Notes: generated from the letters alone by a model not told the origin. DNA of 64,000 nt from Flaccisagitta enflata (GCA_965153355.1 OZ231127.1:10850001-10914000), one strand, 5' to 3'. Numbered from the stretch's first letter, positions 32,934 through 45,002 are shown. Numbers and translations are program-made.

Positions 32934-33600
32934 CTATCTCCTATCTCCTTTCTCGTTTCGTTTCTTTCCTTTTCCTCTTTTCGATCTCGGGATCTTTTGT
33001 TTTTTTTTCTCAGAGAAAGAAAAGCCTTAGAAAATTAAAGGAGACCTGTCAGGAATGGACATCTTGCGTCGTTCATTTTAAACTTTTTTTCAAAACAAAT
33101 GAACAACTCCATCTAAGATGACCCGTGAGTAGGACCAGGGCAAAAGAAAAATATGTGTGTTTTTGTGCTCAGTAGCTGTCAGACTATCGTCCTTACTATT
33201 TCTCTTGTCACTTTATGCTCTCTATCTTTCTTTCTTTCTTACCCAGACAATGTCTTTTTCCTTCTTATCCCATTGCCACATTCTCAATTATCTGATTTCT
33301 TTCTTCTTCTTTCTTTCTCATTCTTTCTTATTCTTTCTACTCTATTTCTTTATTCCTTATCTTCTTTCTTCTTCTGCTTCTTCTTTCTCTTTCTTTTTCT
33401 TTTTCTTTCTTTCTTTCATTTTTTTTTGTCTTTTTTTTTATCTACCCTTCGCCGCTTATTTCTTTCTTTCTTTCCTTCATTTTTTTCATGCTTCTTTTAC
33501 TCTTCTTATATTCTTTATACTATTCTTTCTTTTTTTCCTTCTTTTTCTTTCTTTCTTATGTTCTTCTTTTCTTCTTACTTTCTTAATTAATTTGTTCTCC

Positions 33601-33643
<43 letters not shown>

Positions 33644-33767
33644 TGTTTTGTCTTTTTTCTTTATCTGCCTGCTGTTCTTTCTGCTCTTCTTTTTTCCTTC
33701 TTCTTGTTTCTTACCTGCCTTCTTTCTTTTTCTTTCCTTCTTTCTTTCTTTTCCTTCTTTTTTTTTT

Positions 33768-33803
<36 letters not shown>

Positions 33804-33879
33804 TTTCTTTGTTTCTTCTTGATGTTGTTACTGCACTACTTTTCTTCTGCTACTATACTCTTTCTTTCTTTCTCTCTAA

Positions 33880-33924
<45 letters not shown>

Positions 33925-34177
33925 TTTCTTTCTTTCTTTCTGTCCTTCCATTCTTCTATTTCCTATTTTCTTTCCTTCTTTCATTTTGTCTTTCTTCTTT
34001 ATTACTTTCTTACTTTCTATCAATCTATCTTTCTTTTTTTCTTTCTTTCTTTCCGTATTTCTTACTGTGTTTTTATTTTCATTGGGTCCATTTGTTTCAT
34101 TAGTTCTTTTTCTTTATTTCTTTTTTTTCTTTTTTTTTCTTTTTTCTTCCTTTTTTTCTCTTTTTTCTTCCTTTTTT

Positions 34178-34241
<64 letters not shown>

Positions 34242-34365
34242 ACTTTTTCTATTTTTCCTCTTCCTTTTTCTTTTTTTCTTTCTTCCTTTCTTTCTTTCTT
34301 TATTTCTTGACATTTTTTCTTTCTTTCTTTCTTTCTTTTTCTTTCTTTCTTCTTTATTATTTTGA
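32690..34365. repeat. Polypyrimidine (CT)n and (CTTT)n region
   Basis: (CT)n 32838-32926, then 1.2 kb of CTTT-rich DNA with pure (CTTT)n blocks at about 33600-33645, 33770-33805, 33880-33945 and 34178-34242. All Phe/Leu/Ser-rich frames here are repeat translations. Confidence 0.95.
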
Positions 34366-35235
34366 TATTACCAAGCCCAGTTATCAAATGCAAGGCTCAG
34401 CATCTGTCCAGTAACGTTGCTAATGTCAAATGTTGTTTTCATCTTGTCGCTATTTTTGGCAGAGCAAAAAATCCACCTGACCCATGCTCACCGTAAATAC
34501 TAAATTTGCATAGAAAATGAAAATATGGAAAATCAAAAACATCTGACTAGCAAATTACTATATCTCGCGTCGTATGTTTTTAAAAATGCAAAAAGTTTGT
34601 CCATTTCACAGATTTGTTATTTACGAGCTAAAAAATCTTTTTTTCGAAAATGCTTTTTCGCAACGTTTTTTTGAATCCAGGGAGAGAAATCGATACTTAA
34701 AATTGGCCTAGAACCATAAAAATTGACAAGCATGTTGTTAAGCATGTTCCACGACTACAGTAAAAATTTCATAGCGTATTTCCGGCGGAAAGTGTGTTAA
34801 CAAAAAATAATGAACTTCCTCCTGCATTTTTTAGAATTTCTTTTGTCACCCGACCACCCTCAGGTGATAAAGGCTTAGGGTGACAACAGTAAAAATCATG
34901 GTGGAAAAAATTTCTGTCAGTTATCATCATTATAACGACATTTGGTAGAAAAAAATGATCTAAATTCCACAACACTGTACCGGAGACAGAAATAAAAAAA
35001 TGACCTCTTAAGATTATTCTCATGCACAATTTACTCGTTCACCAGCTTTCCTCGTTGTATAGACTGTTTTCCATACAGTAAAATGTCCAACTGTGGACCA
35101 TTTCTTGGTGTGGGAATGTTGTGAGGCTCCAAGAAGCATATACGACCATTTTTTGGTCCATAGTGGACTTTTTGATGCAAATAATTGATCCAAAAGTGAC
35201 CGAAAAAAGTTTTTTTCACGACCTTGCTATGAGTC
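34366..35235. other. 3' part of the TTAA-flanked insertion
   Basis: AT-rich and non-coding. Contains a short inverted repeat (GTCCAACTGTGGACCA near 35083 and TGGTCCATAGTGGAC near 35154) before the terminal inverted repeat. Confidence 0.6.
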
Positions 35236-35985
35236 TTAACGACATGAATATTAGTCTAACTTGTAGACTTTCACTTTACGCTGATGATTCCGCGCTAATT
35301 TTTGCCCATCGTGATCCTAAAGTCATTTCAGATCGTTTAAGTAGTGAATTGTCGACCTGCAAAAGTTGGCTTGTGGACAACAGGCTGTCCCTTCACGTGG
35401 GAAAGACGGAGTCTTTGCTCTTTGGCTCAAAGAGAAGATTGAAGGGGGCTGGTGATTTTAGGGTTCACTGTGATGGGACGCCTGTTGAGCGCAAGTCAGA
35501 CGTAAAATATCTTGGTGTATTTTTGGATGCGAATTTAAATGGTTCCGTACATGCAGGAAACTTAATGAAGGTTTGTGCGGGTAGATTGGCTTTCCTTTAT
35601 CGTCAATCATCGCTTTTGGATAAAAAATGCCGACAAACTTTATGCTCAGCTCTTATTCAGCCATATATGGATTATTGCTGTAGTTCGTGGTACAGTTCTT
35701 TGTCTGTAGCCTTAAAGGAAAGGTTGAACGTCATTCAACGGAAGATGGTGCGATTTGTTTTCAGCCTAGATAATCGTGCTCACGTAGACTGTTCTAATTT
35801 ACGAGAATTAGCATGGTTAAGCGTTCCAGACCGAGTTAAATTCTTTAAATTGGCGCATATTTTCCGTGTACGACATAATTTGGCTCCCTCTTACCTTTTG
35901 CCTAATTTCAAACTTATATCGGCTGCCCACTCTTACAACACTCGCGGAAGTAGCCATAATTTTCACTTGTCTCGGGAATTGTCTC
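35236..35985 (+). mobile_element. Non-LTR retrotransposon reverse transcriptase, 3' part
   Basis: Resumes in the same frame after the second TTAA: NDMNISL, then LSLYADDSALIF with the YADD catalytic motif, then thumb and C-terminal region (RELAWLSVPDRVKFFKL, HNLAPSYL, HSYNTRGSSHNFHLSR). The frame then runs into a GA microsatellite at 35985, so the 3' end of the LINE is lost or replaced. Confidence 0.92.
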
Positions 35986-36029
35986 AGAGAGAGAGAGAGA
36001 GAGAGAGAGTAAAGGAAAGAAAAAACTAG

Positions 36030-36390
36030 TCATCCAGACACCGCATATGGTCAGCGGTTCCTGTTGCCCTGCTACCAGTAACAAAGTAATGTGAGAGTAG
36101 CACAGCAGTTCTATAGAGCTGATTTCCTACAGAAAACAAAAATTGAATGTCCGGATGTTCAGATAGGGCATGTTTCAGGCCTTGGATGACTGATTTAGGT
36201 CTGAACGGCTGATTTTAGGCCTGGAATGTAGATTAAAGGTCTTGGGGGTGATTTTGAGGCATGGAGGGCTAATTTCAAGCCTGGAGGCTGATTTGAGGCC
36301 ATGAGGGTGATTTTGAGGCTTGGAGGGCTATTCTCTAAACCTGAGAAAGCTGATTTGAGGGCTAACAGGTTGCCTGTTAGAAATGTATGT
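36030..36390 (-). repeat. Foldback-family remnant
   Basis: GGTCAGCGGTTCC and CAGGGCAACAGG near 36050, then TGATTTGAGGC.TGGAGGGC units on the plus strand (the reverse of the family array). No intact arms. Confidence 0.6.
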
Positions 36391-36394
36391 CCGT

Positions 36395-37990
36395 CCGTCT
36401 ATTGAGTGTGTGTGCTTTTGTCTCTTTTGCGTGCTTTTGACTTTTTCTCTTTTCGATTATTCAATGCCCGCATCTTTTGTTTCTCGCCATTTTTTATATT
36501 GAACGCTAGATGGGTAACCATATGGTTGCGCCTTGTGTTTTGTGCCATTTGTTTTTGTTACGTAGGCGAACATACGTATCTCGTCTTTCGTATCATCCAA
36601 TTTTTGGATTGATTGATTTTATTTATTTACGGCATTGCTTCTTAAGGTGATTGATTGATTTTTCGTGATCGTCTGAATGCGCCCTTGGAATTCACTAATT
36701 TCAATAATCTCTCATCTTTTTATTGCAGATAAACTAATGAACGGACAATTAACGTTAATTTGACTTCGACAGACTGTGGGTTGAAACCAACGAAAGTGGG
36801 CCTAAAAGTAAGTTTTTATAGACGCTTTTTTGCTTTTATTAACTCGTTATTTTATCTTGTCTTCCAGTCTGTTATTTTTGTCTTTTTGCCCTTTTGCATT
36901 TTTATCGCCGGATTTTTAGTATGGTTTTATCGCTTGCCCGGTCAGCTTGCTATGAGTTGATATGGATGAATTTAATGGGATAGGCCGGGGCAGGGCAGGT
37001 ATCAGGTGGCATGGGCTCTGAAGAAGATGAACATGTTGTCATGTGCTGTTTCTGTCCTTATTGTGTCCTATCTCGATTTCATGTTATCTTTTGCGTTTGC
37101 TGATCACAATTAACGCCCACTTTCCCTTTCATTTTTCCCCCTCTCTTCAGTTGTTGAAATTTTTATGGAATAAACGAGACGATCGCCTTCCTATTTTCCA
37201 ATCGGCCAACTTTCTTTCACCACAAGTCGTCAGTCAGATAGACGCTCATAGACAGTGCCAGTTGAAACTCGTGGGCGTAACTTATGGAAATGGAAATGGA
37301 AATGTGTTTCCATGGCAACCAACACCCATGGGCAATAAAGCATCCTTTTAGTAGTTTATATTTCAAATATCACTCTCTCAACTATATTTGTCTTCCTGTA
37401 AAGAATTCCCCCGTATTTCCAAGTCTAGACGACATCTACTGTAGCTTAGATATTATCATTAATAAGAATTAATTGTTGTTATGAGGACTACCAAAAAAGA
37501 ATAATATATCAGGATACTAAATAACACTGAAAATCTAAAAAAAGTTTATATTGAATCAAGATACTAATCACATCCCATGGTTTATATGAAAGTAGAACAA
37601 CAACAGTGAAAGATAGTATATATTTCTTTAAACAAAATACATTCATTGCTGTATTTTATACTATACTTTATTCTATACTATACTAAACTATTCTATTCTT
37701 TGCTATACTGTTTTTTCCTACTTTACTGTGTACTGTGTACTCTCTCTCTTATATACTGAATAGGATGATTACTGATAAATGATAAGCACGCATTTAAGCA
37801 CATTTCAGCCTCGATAATGAGATTTTGCTAAGCACGCTCAGCCTCAGCCGAAAAAAGAGCGTGCTTATAAAAAAAAAAATGTAGAAGATTCTTAAACAAT
37901 ATTAATTGCTTTGAATGGGAAAATTCAAGAAAGTGATAAAATAAGAAATCAAAATTTGGAGGTGGGAGGGATGGGGGCAAGTATCTCAGT
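36395..37990. other. AT-rich DNA with two exon-like segments of unknown coding
   Basis: Segments 36729-36808 (ttgcag...gtaagt) and 37151 onward (cttcag, with AATAAA near 37336) look like spliced, possibly untranslated exons, but all frames of the first contain stops. No protein is supported. Confidence 0.3.
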
Positions 37991-38017
37991 TGCCCTATGC
38001 AAGATTTGGGGCAGTGT

Positions 38018-38595
38018 TTAGGTGAATTGGTGGTGATGAGGGGGTGATTGGGGGGTGACAGGTATTTATTTTTCGTGGTGGTGGAATTTGGGGCCGTGTG
38101 TAGGTGAATTGGTGGTGATGAGGGGGTGATTGGGGGGTGACAGGTATTTATTTTTCGTGGTGGTGGGATTTGGGGCCGTGTGTAGGTGAATTGGTGGTGA
38201 TGAGGGGGTGATTGGGGGGTGACAGGTATTTATTTTTCGTGGTGGTGGGATTTGGGGCAGTGTGTAGGTGAATTGGTAGTGATGAGGGGGTGATTGGGGG
38301 GTGACAGGTATTTATTTTTCGTGGTGGTGGGATTTGGGGCAGTGTGTAGGTGAATTGGTGGTGATGAGGGGGTGATTGGGGGGTGACAGGTATTTATTTT
38401 TCGTGGTGGTGGGATTTGGGGCAGTGTGTAGGTGAATTGGTGGTGATGAGGGGGTGATTGGGGGGTGACAGGTATTTATTTTTCGTGGTGGTGGGATTTG
38501 GGGCTGTGTGTAGGTGAATTGGTGGTGATGAGGGGGTGATTGGGGGGTGACAGGTATTCATTTTTCGTGGTGGTGGGATTTGGGGCAGTGTGGAC
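38018..38595. repeat. 81-bp minisatellite, about seven copies
   Basis: Unit contains TAGGTGAATTGGTGGTGATG, GGGGGTGATTGGGGGGTGAC and TATTTATTTTTCGTGGTGG. Units are highly similar with a few point differences (for example GGGGCAGT against GGGGCCGT). Spacing is 81 bp, for example TAGGTGAA at 38101 and 38182. Confidence 0.95.
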
Positions 38596-38670
38596 TCCGA
38601 AGGGGACAACGAGCAAAGGGGATAACGAGCGAAGGGGACAACAAGCGAAGGGGACAACGAGCGAAGGGGA
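38595..38670. repeat. 16-bp minisatellite
   Basis: About five units of GGGGACAACGAGCGAA. Confidence 0.92.
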
Positions 38671-39190
38671 CAACGAGTGTGTCATTCAGAACTCGACCCC
38701 AGTTTCATGTTCAAACCCCCACCCTCATGGCCCCCAAGCGTACAAAGGGACAACGAGTGTGTCATTCAGAACCCGACCCAAGTTTCATGTTCAAACCCCC
38801 CTCCCACCTTAATACCACTCATAAAAAGAGACAAATAGCTTCATATCGAAACCCGACCCCATCACTTTGTTCAAAAATCAAAACTACCCAACCACCGTCT
38901 TGTTACTGTTTTACTCAATTTACAAAGGGACGCATCCAAATCCGCCCCCAGGGTCCTGTTCAAAACTCCCAATTCCACCTCATTTTCACCAATGTACAAA
39001 GGGACAACAGGATATCCAAAGCCCAGCGTTATGTTCAAAATTCCCTCCCCATCTTATTGCCAGTGCCCTTAAATGTAAAGGGACAATTGGCTTGATATTC
39101 AAACTGACTCCAGCAAAAAACCTCCCCTCCCAGAAGGAACCTCCCAGCCACCTCACTGATAAACAAAGGGCTTCATATTCGAAACACTTT
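38670..39190. repeat. About 80-bp degenerate tandem repeat
   Basis: Units begin (T)ACAAAGGGACAA and contain CCGACCCCAGTTTCATGTTC. Starts lie near 38740, 38822, 38921, 38994, 39077 and 39163. It grows out of the adjoining 16-bp array and diverges away from it. Confidence 0.8.
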
Positions 39191-39217
39191 TGAAATCCTA
39201 CTCTTTGCCCCCTTTTT

Positions 39218-39664
39218 GGGCAGCGGCCCCAAAGGGCCGATGTCCTGTAGAACACAGGGGGGAATTTCGAGACGTCCGTCCTTCCGTCCTTCCGTCCGTC
39301 CTTCCGTCCGTCCGTCCCCCCCCCCTCCGTTGACCATCAAGGCCTCAAACTAGCCCTCCAAGGACTCAATTTAGCCCTCCAGGCCTAAAATCAGCCCTCT
39401 TGGCTTCAAATCAGCCCCCCTCCCATGCCCTTAATCTGCCTCCCAGACCTCAAATCTGCCCTCCAGACCTTCAATCAGCCCTCCAAGCTTAAAACCAGCC
39501 CGCCAAACCTCAAATCTGCTCTCCAAGCCTTAATTATGCCCTCCAGCCCTCATATATGCCTTCAGTGGCATAAATCAGCCATCTAGAGCCCCCTCAGGAC
39601 GGACGGACGTCTCGAAATTCCCCCCTGTGTTCTACAGGACATCGGCCCTTTGGGGCCGCTGCCC
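39218..39664 (+). mobile_element. Foldback element with about 64-bp perfect arms
   Basis: Left arm 39218-39281 and right arm 39601-39664 are exact reverse complements by eye. Each arm contains the hairpins GGCCC-CAAA-GGGCC and CCTGT-AGAAC-ACAGG and ends at GACGTCCGTCC. Between the arms are CCTCCAGACCTCAAATCAGC-type units of about 21 bp. Followed by the tag GGGCATCGGGTACCGCTGACCATG at 39702-39725. Confidence 0.9.
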
Positions 39665-39729
39665 TGCTCTCACTCCACTTCTTCACTGGATCACTCAGCA
39701 GGGCATCGGGTACCGCTGACCATGTGCGA

Positions 39730-40010
39730 TCCTTGGATGACTAGTTACCCCCACTTCATATAACCCCCTCCTGCATGAATTCGACCATGATGCGTCTTTG
39801 ATATGTATCCAAATATCTCCACATCCCTCACCCAGGTTTACAAGAACTCATAGCACATCAATGATCCATTGCAGCGGGTTATCTTACTGAGATGGAGGCT
39901 TGCTCTTATCCACTATGGTCTTGTGGGCATGGTCAAGAGGATACTTTATTGACAGACACTGTTATTCTTCCGTGTCCAGAGTGATTTCGTGATGTCATTC
40001 TCGCTTTATT
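39730..40010. other. Unassigned DNA
   Basis: No feature recognised. Confidence 0.4.
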
Positions 40011-40109
40011 ACCGTGTACACTCGCCTCCCTCCCCCTATATACCCCAATGTAATCTCTCACCTTCCTGCGCCAATCACTCCAACTTATCGTATCATCTCC
40101 TCACTCAAT

Positions 40110-40395
40110 GATGATGCTTTCATCCTTGACAGCAACACCACCTCTCTCTCCTTTCAACCCTTCCGTACCCTGCCTTCTCTCCATGACGATGGACTCAGCG
40201 ACGACAACACCACAGCACTTTCTCCTTAACTCCTCACCACCGCGTCTTTCTCCTTTCACGCTTTACTCCCCCTCACCAATCCTGTCTCTCTCCTCCGCGA
40301 TGGTCTCACCATGTTCTTCTCCTTTCACTCTTTACTTCCCCTCAACACTCCCGTCTCTCTTTTCCGTGACGACCTCACCACGTCCCGCTCCTTAA
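40110..40395. repeat. About 69-bp degenerate repeat
   Basis: Recurrent TCTTTCTCCTTTCACGCTTTACT..CCCCTCA and GTCTCTCT.TCCG.GA motifs, about three to four units. A Ser/Leu-rich frame runs through part of it (40014-40229) but shifts frame between units, so I do not call a gene. Confidence 0.55.
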
Positions 40396-40499
40396 CTTAT
40401 ATGACATAATTTATATTCCCCTTGGCTCTCAATGACAAACGTCTGCCGTCAACGAGGGATGGATGATGCCATTTGATGGTAACGGTGGAGTTGGAGGGG

Positions 40500-40710
40500 T
40501 GGGCAAGAGTGGGGGATGAGATGGAGGAGAAATCGGGGGAGATACAAAAGAAATCGGGGGTGAAATGGGGAGATTGGTTGGGGGATGAGATACGGAAGAA
40601 ATCGGGGATGAGACGCAGAAGAAATCGGGGGGAGATGCAGAAGAGATCGGGGGTGGGATGGGGAAGGGGTTGGGGGATGATTTATGGAAGAAATCGGGTG
40701 GGGGAAGATG
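40500..40710. repeat. About 22-bp G-rich minisatellite
   Basis: Degenerate GAAGAAATCGGGGGAGATGC units. Confidence 0.8.
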
Positions 40711-41206
40711 CGCAGAGAAAATTGGTAGAAAGGTGAATGCGGGGAACAAATGACAAAGCGTAATTCCTTGGGATAAGCTGGGATGGGGTTTAGATGATAG
40801 AGATGCAGAAGAATACCGCTTATACTGGGGTAGTGGGAAAGAGGCATATGAATGAGAAGAAGGCGCTGATTGAAAAAGCAACCCCTCTTGATAGATCCCA
40901 TGGTATATGGCTGACATGAATTTTGTCTGTGAACCGAGTTGGATTATTCTTTCATGTTCCATTGATTCTTTTACTAAGTTTCCCGCGTAATCTTTGGCCT
41001 CCTCCTTCTTCCTCTCTCTCATCCTGTAGCCATGAGCTCTGTCTGTGTCTGTCCTTTTCTGTCGACTTATCTATCTGTTGGTGTTTCTGTCTGTTTATCT
41101 GTCTGTCTCTTCGTCTGTCTCTCTTTCCCCCCCCCCTCTTCTCGTTTACGTGACCTTTCCCTGGCTTTCATATTTGCAACCAATCACCAATCATTCCTCC
41201 TCCAAC

Positions 41207-41210
<4 letters not shown>

Positions 41211-41294
<84 letters not shown>
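41211..41294. repeat. (CT)n microsatellite
   Basis: Pure CT tract immediately before the foldback element at 41300. Confidence 0.95.
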
Positions 41295-41297
<3 letters not shown>

Positions 41298-41299
41298 CT

Positions 41300-41832
41300 G
41301 GGCAGCGGCCCCGAAGGGGACGAAGTCCTGTAGAACACAGGGGGACTTTCGTTCGTTCGTTCGTCCGTTCGTGCGTCCCCCCCCCTTATCAGGCCCCTCA
41401 GGCCTCAAATTCAGCCTCTCAGGCCTCTAATCCAGCCTCTCAGGCCTCAAATCCAGCCTCTCAGGCCTCAAATCCAGCCTCTCAGGCCTCAAATCCAGCC
41501 TCTCAGGCCTCAAATCCAGCCTCTCAGGCCTCAAATCCGACCTAGCAGGCCTCAAACCTGGCCTTTCAGACCTCAAACTAAGCCTCGCAGGCCTCAAATC
41601 GAAATTCCCATGCCTCAAACCTGTCCTCTCATGCCTGAAATTAGGCCTCAAATTAGTCCTCTCAAGCTTCCAATTGCCATTCTCAGACCTTACATCAGCC
41701 TTCTTAGACCTCAATTTAAGCTCTTGAAGGCCTTCAGTCAACCCTCTATGTAGCATCTCATCCAGGTAAAACAGGACGAACGAAAGTCCCCCTGTGTTCT
41801 ACAGGACTTCGTCCCCTTCGGGGCCGCTGCCC
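41300..41832 (+). mobile_element. Foldback element with about 57-bp perfect arms
   Basis: Left arm from 41300 and right arm ending at 41832 are exact reverse complements (GGGCAGCGGCCCCGAAGGGG...). Relative to the 39.2-kb copy both arms carry the same changes (GACGAAGTCC for CCGATGTCC, GACTTTCGTTCG for GAATTTCGAGACG). Interior: about 15 units of CTCAGGCCTCAAATCCAGCCT (21 bp). Followed by AGGGTATCGCTGACCATATATTGCCC. Confidence 0.92.
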
Positions 41833-41914
41833 TGCTTCCCCTCACTCCAACTCACAATCTCTCAAAGCAGGGCTAAGGGTATCGCTGACCATATATTGCC
41901 CTTGGGCGACCTGT

Positions 41915-42150
<236 letters not shown>

Positions 42151-42234
42151 GCCGGCGATCAGGTTTTCCTCTCGCATCATTGATGAAATATTCATTTGGT
42201 TGCTTTTCGTCGGGCATCAAAAGTTGGAAAGATG

Positions 42235-42885
42235 AGGACAGGGAGAGGGGAAGAGGGAGAGGAAGAGGTAGTGGGAGTGGGAGAGGGAGTGGGAGAGGGG
42301 GAGTGGGTGAGAGGGGGAGAGGGAGAGGGAGAGGTAGTGGGAGTGGGAGAGGGAGTGGGAGGGGGGGGAGAGGGAGAGGGAGAAAAAGAAGAAGAAGGAG
42401 AGGGAGAGGGAGAAGTAGAGGGAGAATGAGGTGAAGGAGAAGGAGAGGGAGAGGGAGAAGGAGGAGGAAGAAGAGGGAGAGAGAGAGGAAGCGGTAGCAA
42501 CGAGAAAAGACGGAAGGAGTGGGAGAAGAAGGAGGAGGGAGATGGATTGGGAGTGAGAGGGAGAAGGAGGAGGAAGAAGAGGAAGAGGGAGAGGGAGTGA
42601 TAGGAACAAGAAAAGACGGAGGGTTGGGAGTAGAAGGGAAAGGGAAAGAGGGATTAGGGGTTAGAGCGGGAGAGACGGAGGTAGTGGAAGAGTGAAAGGG
42701 AAAGACGGAAACAGAGATGGAGGGGAGAGGGAGAGGAAATGAGGGCAAAATGGAGGGAGAGATAGAACAAGTGAAAGGAGGGGAAGGTGAGGGGCGAAGG
42801 AGAGAGAGTGCAGTTGGAGAAGGGGGGTTGAGCGAGAGTGCTAGAGAGGAGATGAGAAAAGGGCGACAGGGATTAGGATACAGAC
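42235..42885. repeat. Purine-rich (GGGAGA)n tract
   Basis: Degenerate GGGAGAGGGAGTGGGAGA repeats with two nearly repeated AGGAGGAAGAAGAGG blocks. Arg/Gly/Glu-rich and Pro/Ser-rich frames are artefacts. Confidence 0.9.
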
Positions 42886-44074
42886 AGACAGACAGATTAT
42901 CGCCTCATGATTCCGCCGCCGCCATGGAATTGGGGAGAGAGAGAGAGAGAAAGAGAGAGAGGCAAAGACATAGAAGCAGAGAGAGACAGAGAGAGAAAGT
43001 GATCATCTATATCCGGATCAGCAACAACATATACCACTCGAAACAATATAAAAGTCGCGCATTCAAATGGCTGATTGTAGCATTAGATTTCAAAATAACT
43101 AATCAAAATATTCTATTATTGGAAGGGCGGGAATCCCCCTAGTGAGACGATTTTTTTCCCTTTAGTGAGAAAAAAACAAATTCCCTCCAGTTAGACAAAA
43201 ACAATGTCTCACTAGAGGGAAAAAAATTGGTCTCACTGAAGGGAATTTTTCTCACTAAAATTCTTTCAAGTTATTTTTCTACTCCCTTTTTAGTCGCGGA
43301 CACTAGGCTGTAGTGAAATGATGAAAACTGCTTCCACCTTTATCATTGGGGATTTTTATTACGGTTTTGACCTTTAGGAAGTAATCCATGACAGTTTTAG
43401 TACATAATTCACTGGTCTAGTTGCGCGCGATTTGACCACAATATGCAAATGAGATTCATGGATTTTTAAACTTTTGTTGTTGTGGCCTGAATAAGCCATT
43501 ACATATAGGGTAGAAGGTTGATTGCCTAGGGAGGAATTAGAATTTGGTTTCCATTTTGTTCATCAAAGTTGATGTATTAGAAGATGGATGTTACAATTTT
43601 TAAACTCATTTTGATCTATTTTACCGGGGGCCCACTTGTTTTAAGCAAGAGGTAAGATGTGCGAAAATCGCGAAAAATGTGAACAACTGCTTGATTTAAG
43701 ACTCACCTTGTTCTTTTTATTTCTTATCAATGGATTGATAAAAAACCTTGGAATCGGTCTTGTTTGATCAATATTTAGAAGAAGAATATGAAGTTTTAAG
43801 AAACAGAAAATAGTGGCCCCTAGGGGTCCCTTTAGCGGTCCTCATAATTCCCAAAAATAGCTAAAATGATGATTAATGAGCTTTTTGTCGTGGTTTCTCC
43901 TGAGAGGTTAATGGAGCAGTAGTTTTTTTTATGGTTAGATAATGTTATCTGGTCTATCTGGTGGTGGGGTACAAAAATTAAGGCTAGGGACCCCCATAGG
44001 AGCCTATCTAGGGTTCCCAAGAGGCTAAAAACAGTCATAAATGACCCAAATATTGGCATTTTCAGTAGTTTTTG

Positions 44075-44521
44075 GGGCAGCGGCTTCAAAGGGAATGAAG
44101 TCCTGTTGAACACAGGGACTTGTTAAATAGTCTGTCCGTTCGTCCATTTGTTCATCCAATTGCCCCCTCCCCCCTCCCATTAGGCCTTTGAGGGCTAAAA
44201 GCTGGCCTGTCGAGCTTCAAATCATGCCTCTTAGGCATCAAACCAGGTCTCTCAGGCGTCAAATTAGCCTTCTTAGGCCTCTCAGGGCTCTAGAGCTTCA
44301 ATTCAGCCCTCAAGCCTCAAATGAGCCCATTCAGAACCTAAATTAGGCCATAAATCAGCCCTCTCAGGCTTTTAATTAGCCTGCTAAGGCCTCTTATCAT
44401 CCCTCCCAAATTTCAAGTCCGCTAACAAAGGCCTAAAATCATGGATGGGCGGCAGGAAGGACGAAAGAATGAAAGTCCCGATGTGTTCTACAGGAGTACA
44501 TCCTTTTCAAGGCTGCTCCCC
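44075..44521 (+). mobile_element. Foldback-family element, diverged arms
   Basis: Left arm GGGCAGCGGCTTCAAAGGG..., hairpin CCTGT-TGAAC-ACAGG, AGGCCTCTCAGGGCTC-type interior, and right arm GTGTTCTACAGG...GGCTGCTCCC ending near 44521. Confidence 0.72.
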
Positions 44522-45002
44522 TGCTTCCCGCCACTCAGATACAATGTCAAACGAAGCAGCTTTTGTGACAATGAAGTGCCAATCTATCTGTACACTGTAC
44601 AGACACTAACATCTAGGGCAATAGAGCTATATGGAATAAAAGAGAAGGCTTATGATTCCCTATGGGCCCTTCCCGCGGGCTTAAAGGACAAAATGACAAA
44701 ATGACCAAAGTTTTGACATGTTTTTTATTTTGTTTGCTTCAAAGTCGATGAATTGGTTTATCACACCTGCACTATATCTATGGAATAGTAAGTCCATTCA
44801 TTCATCCTATCATTTATTCTCTTGTTCATTCATATGTTGATTAATTTGTTGACTGATTCATTCATACATTTTTTGTTTCATTGATTGAATAATGAATTAA
44901 GTTATTCACTCATGGTAAAATCATCAATTTAGCTTTTTGCTCCACTTTCAATCCCAGACTTGAAAATGGCACTGTACAAACAACTGACGCGGGCTCATAA
45001 TA

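Larger units (their letters stand above)
30878..35235. mobile_element. 4.36-kb TTAA-flanked insertion in the LINE
   Basis: Flanked by TTAA at 30874-30877 and 35236-35239. Ends are imperfect inverted repeats (GACACGGAGCAAGATCATGA against GACTCATAGCAAGGTCGTGA, about 15 of 20 matching). Excising the insertion with one TTAA restores the RT frame across IYI|NDM. The interior is AT-rich with large CATT/CTTT tracts and no transposase. TTAA target use is typical of piggyBac-type elements, but the termini do not start with CCC, so the superfamily is only inferred. Confidence 0.85.

Noticed and set aside
33153-34414. Long Phe/Leu/Ser-rich frames resembling membrane proteins
   Set aside because: CTTT repeats read as FLSFFLSF; there is no varied sequence or splice context.
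38018-38595. CRISPR-like regular repeats
   Set aside because: The 81-bp units are contiguous with no unique spacers, and the window is eukaryotic; it is a minisatellite.
40429-41022. 197-residue Pro/Ser-rich minus frame
   Set aside because: It covers a G-rich minisatellite; Pro/Ser content comes from the repeat.
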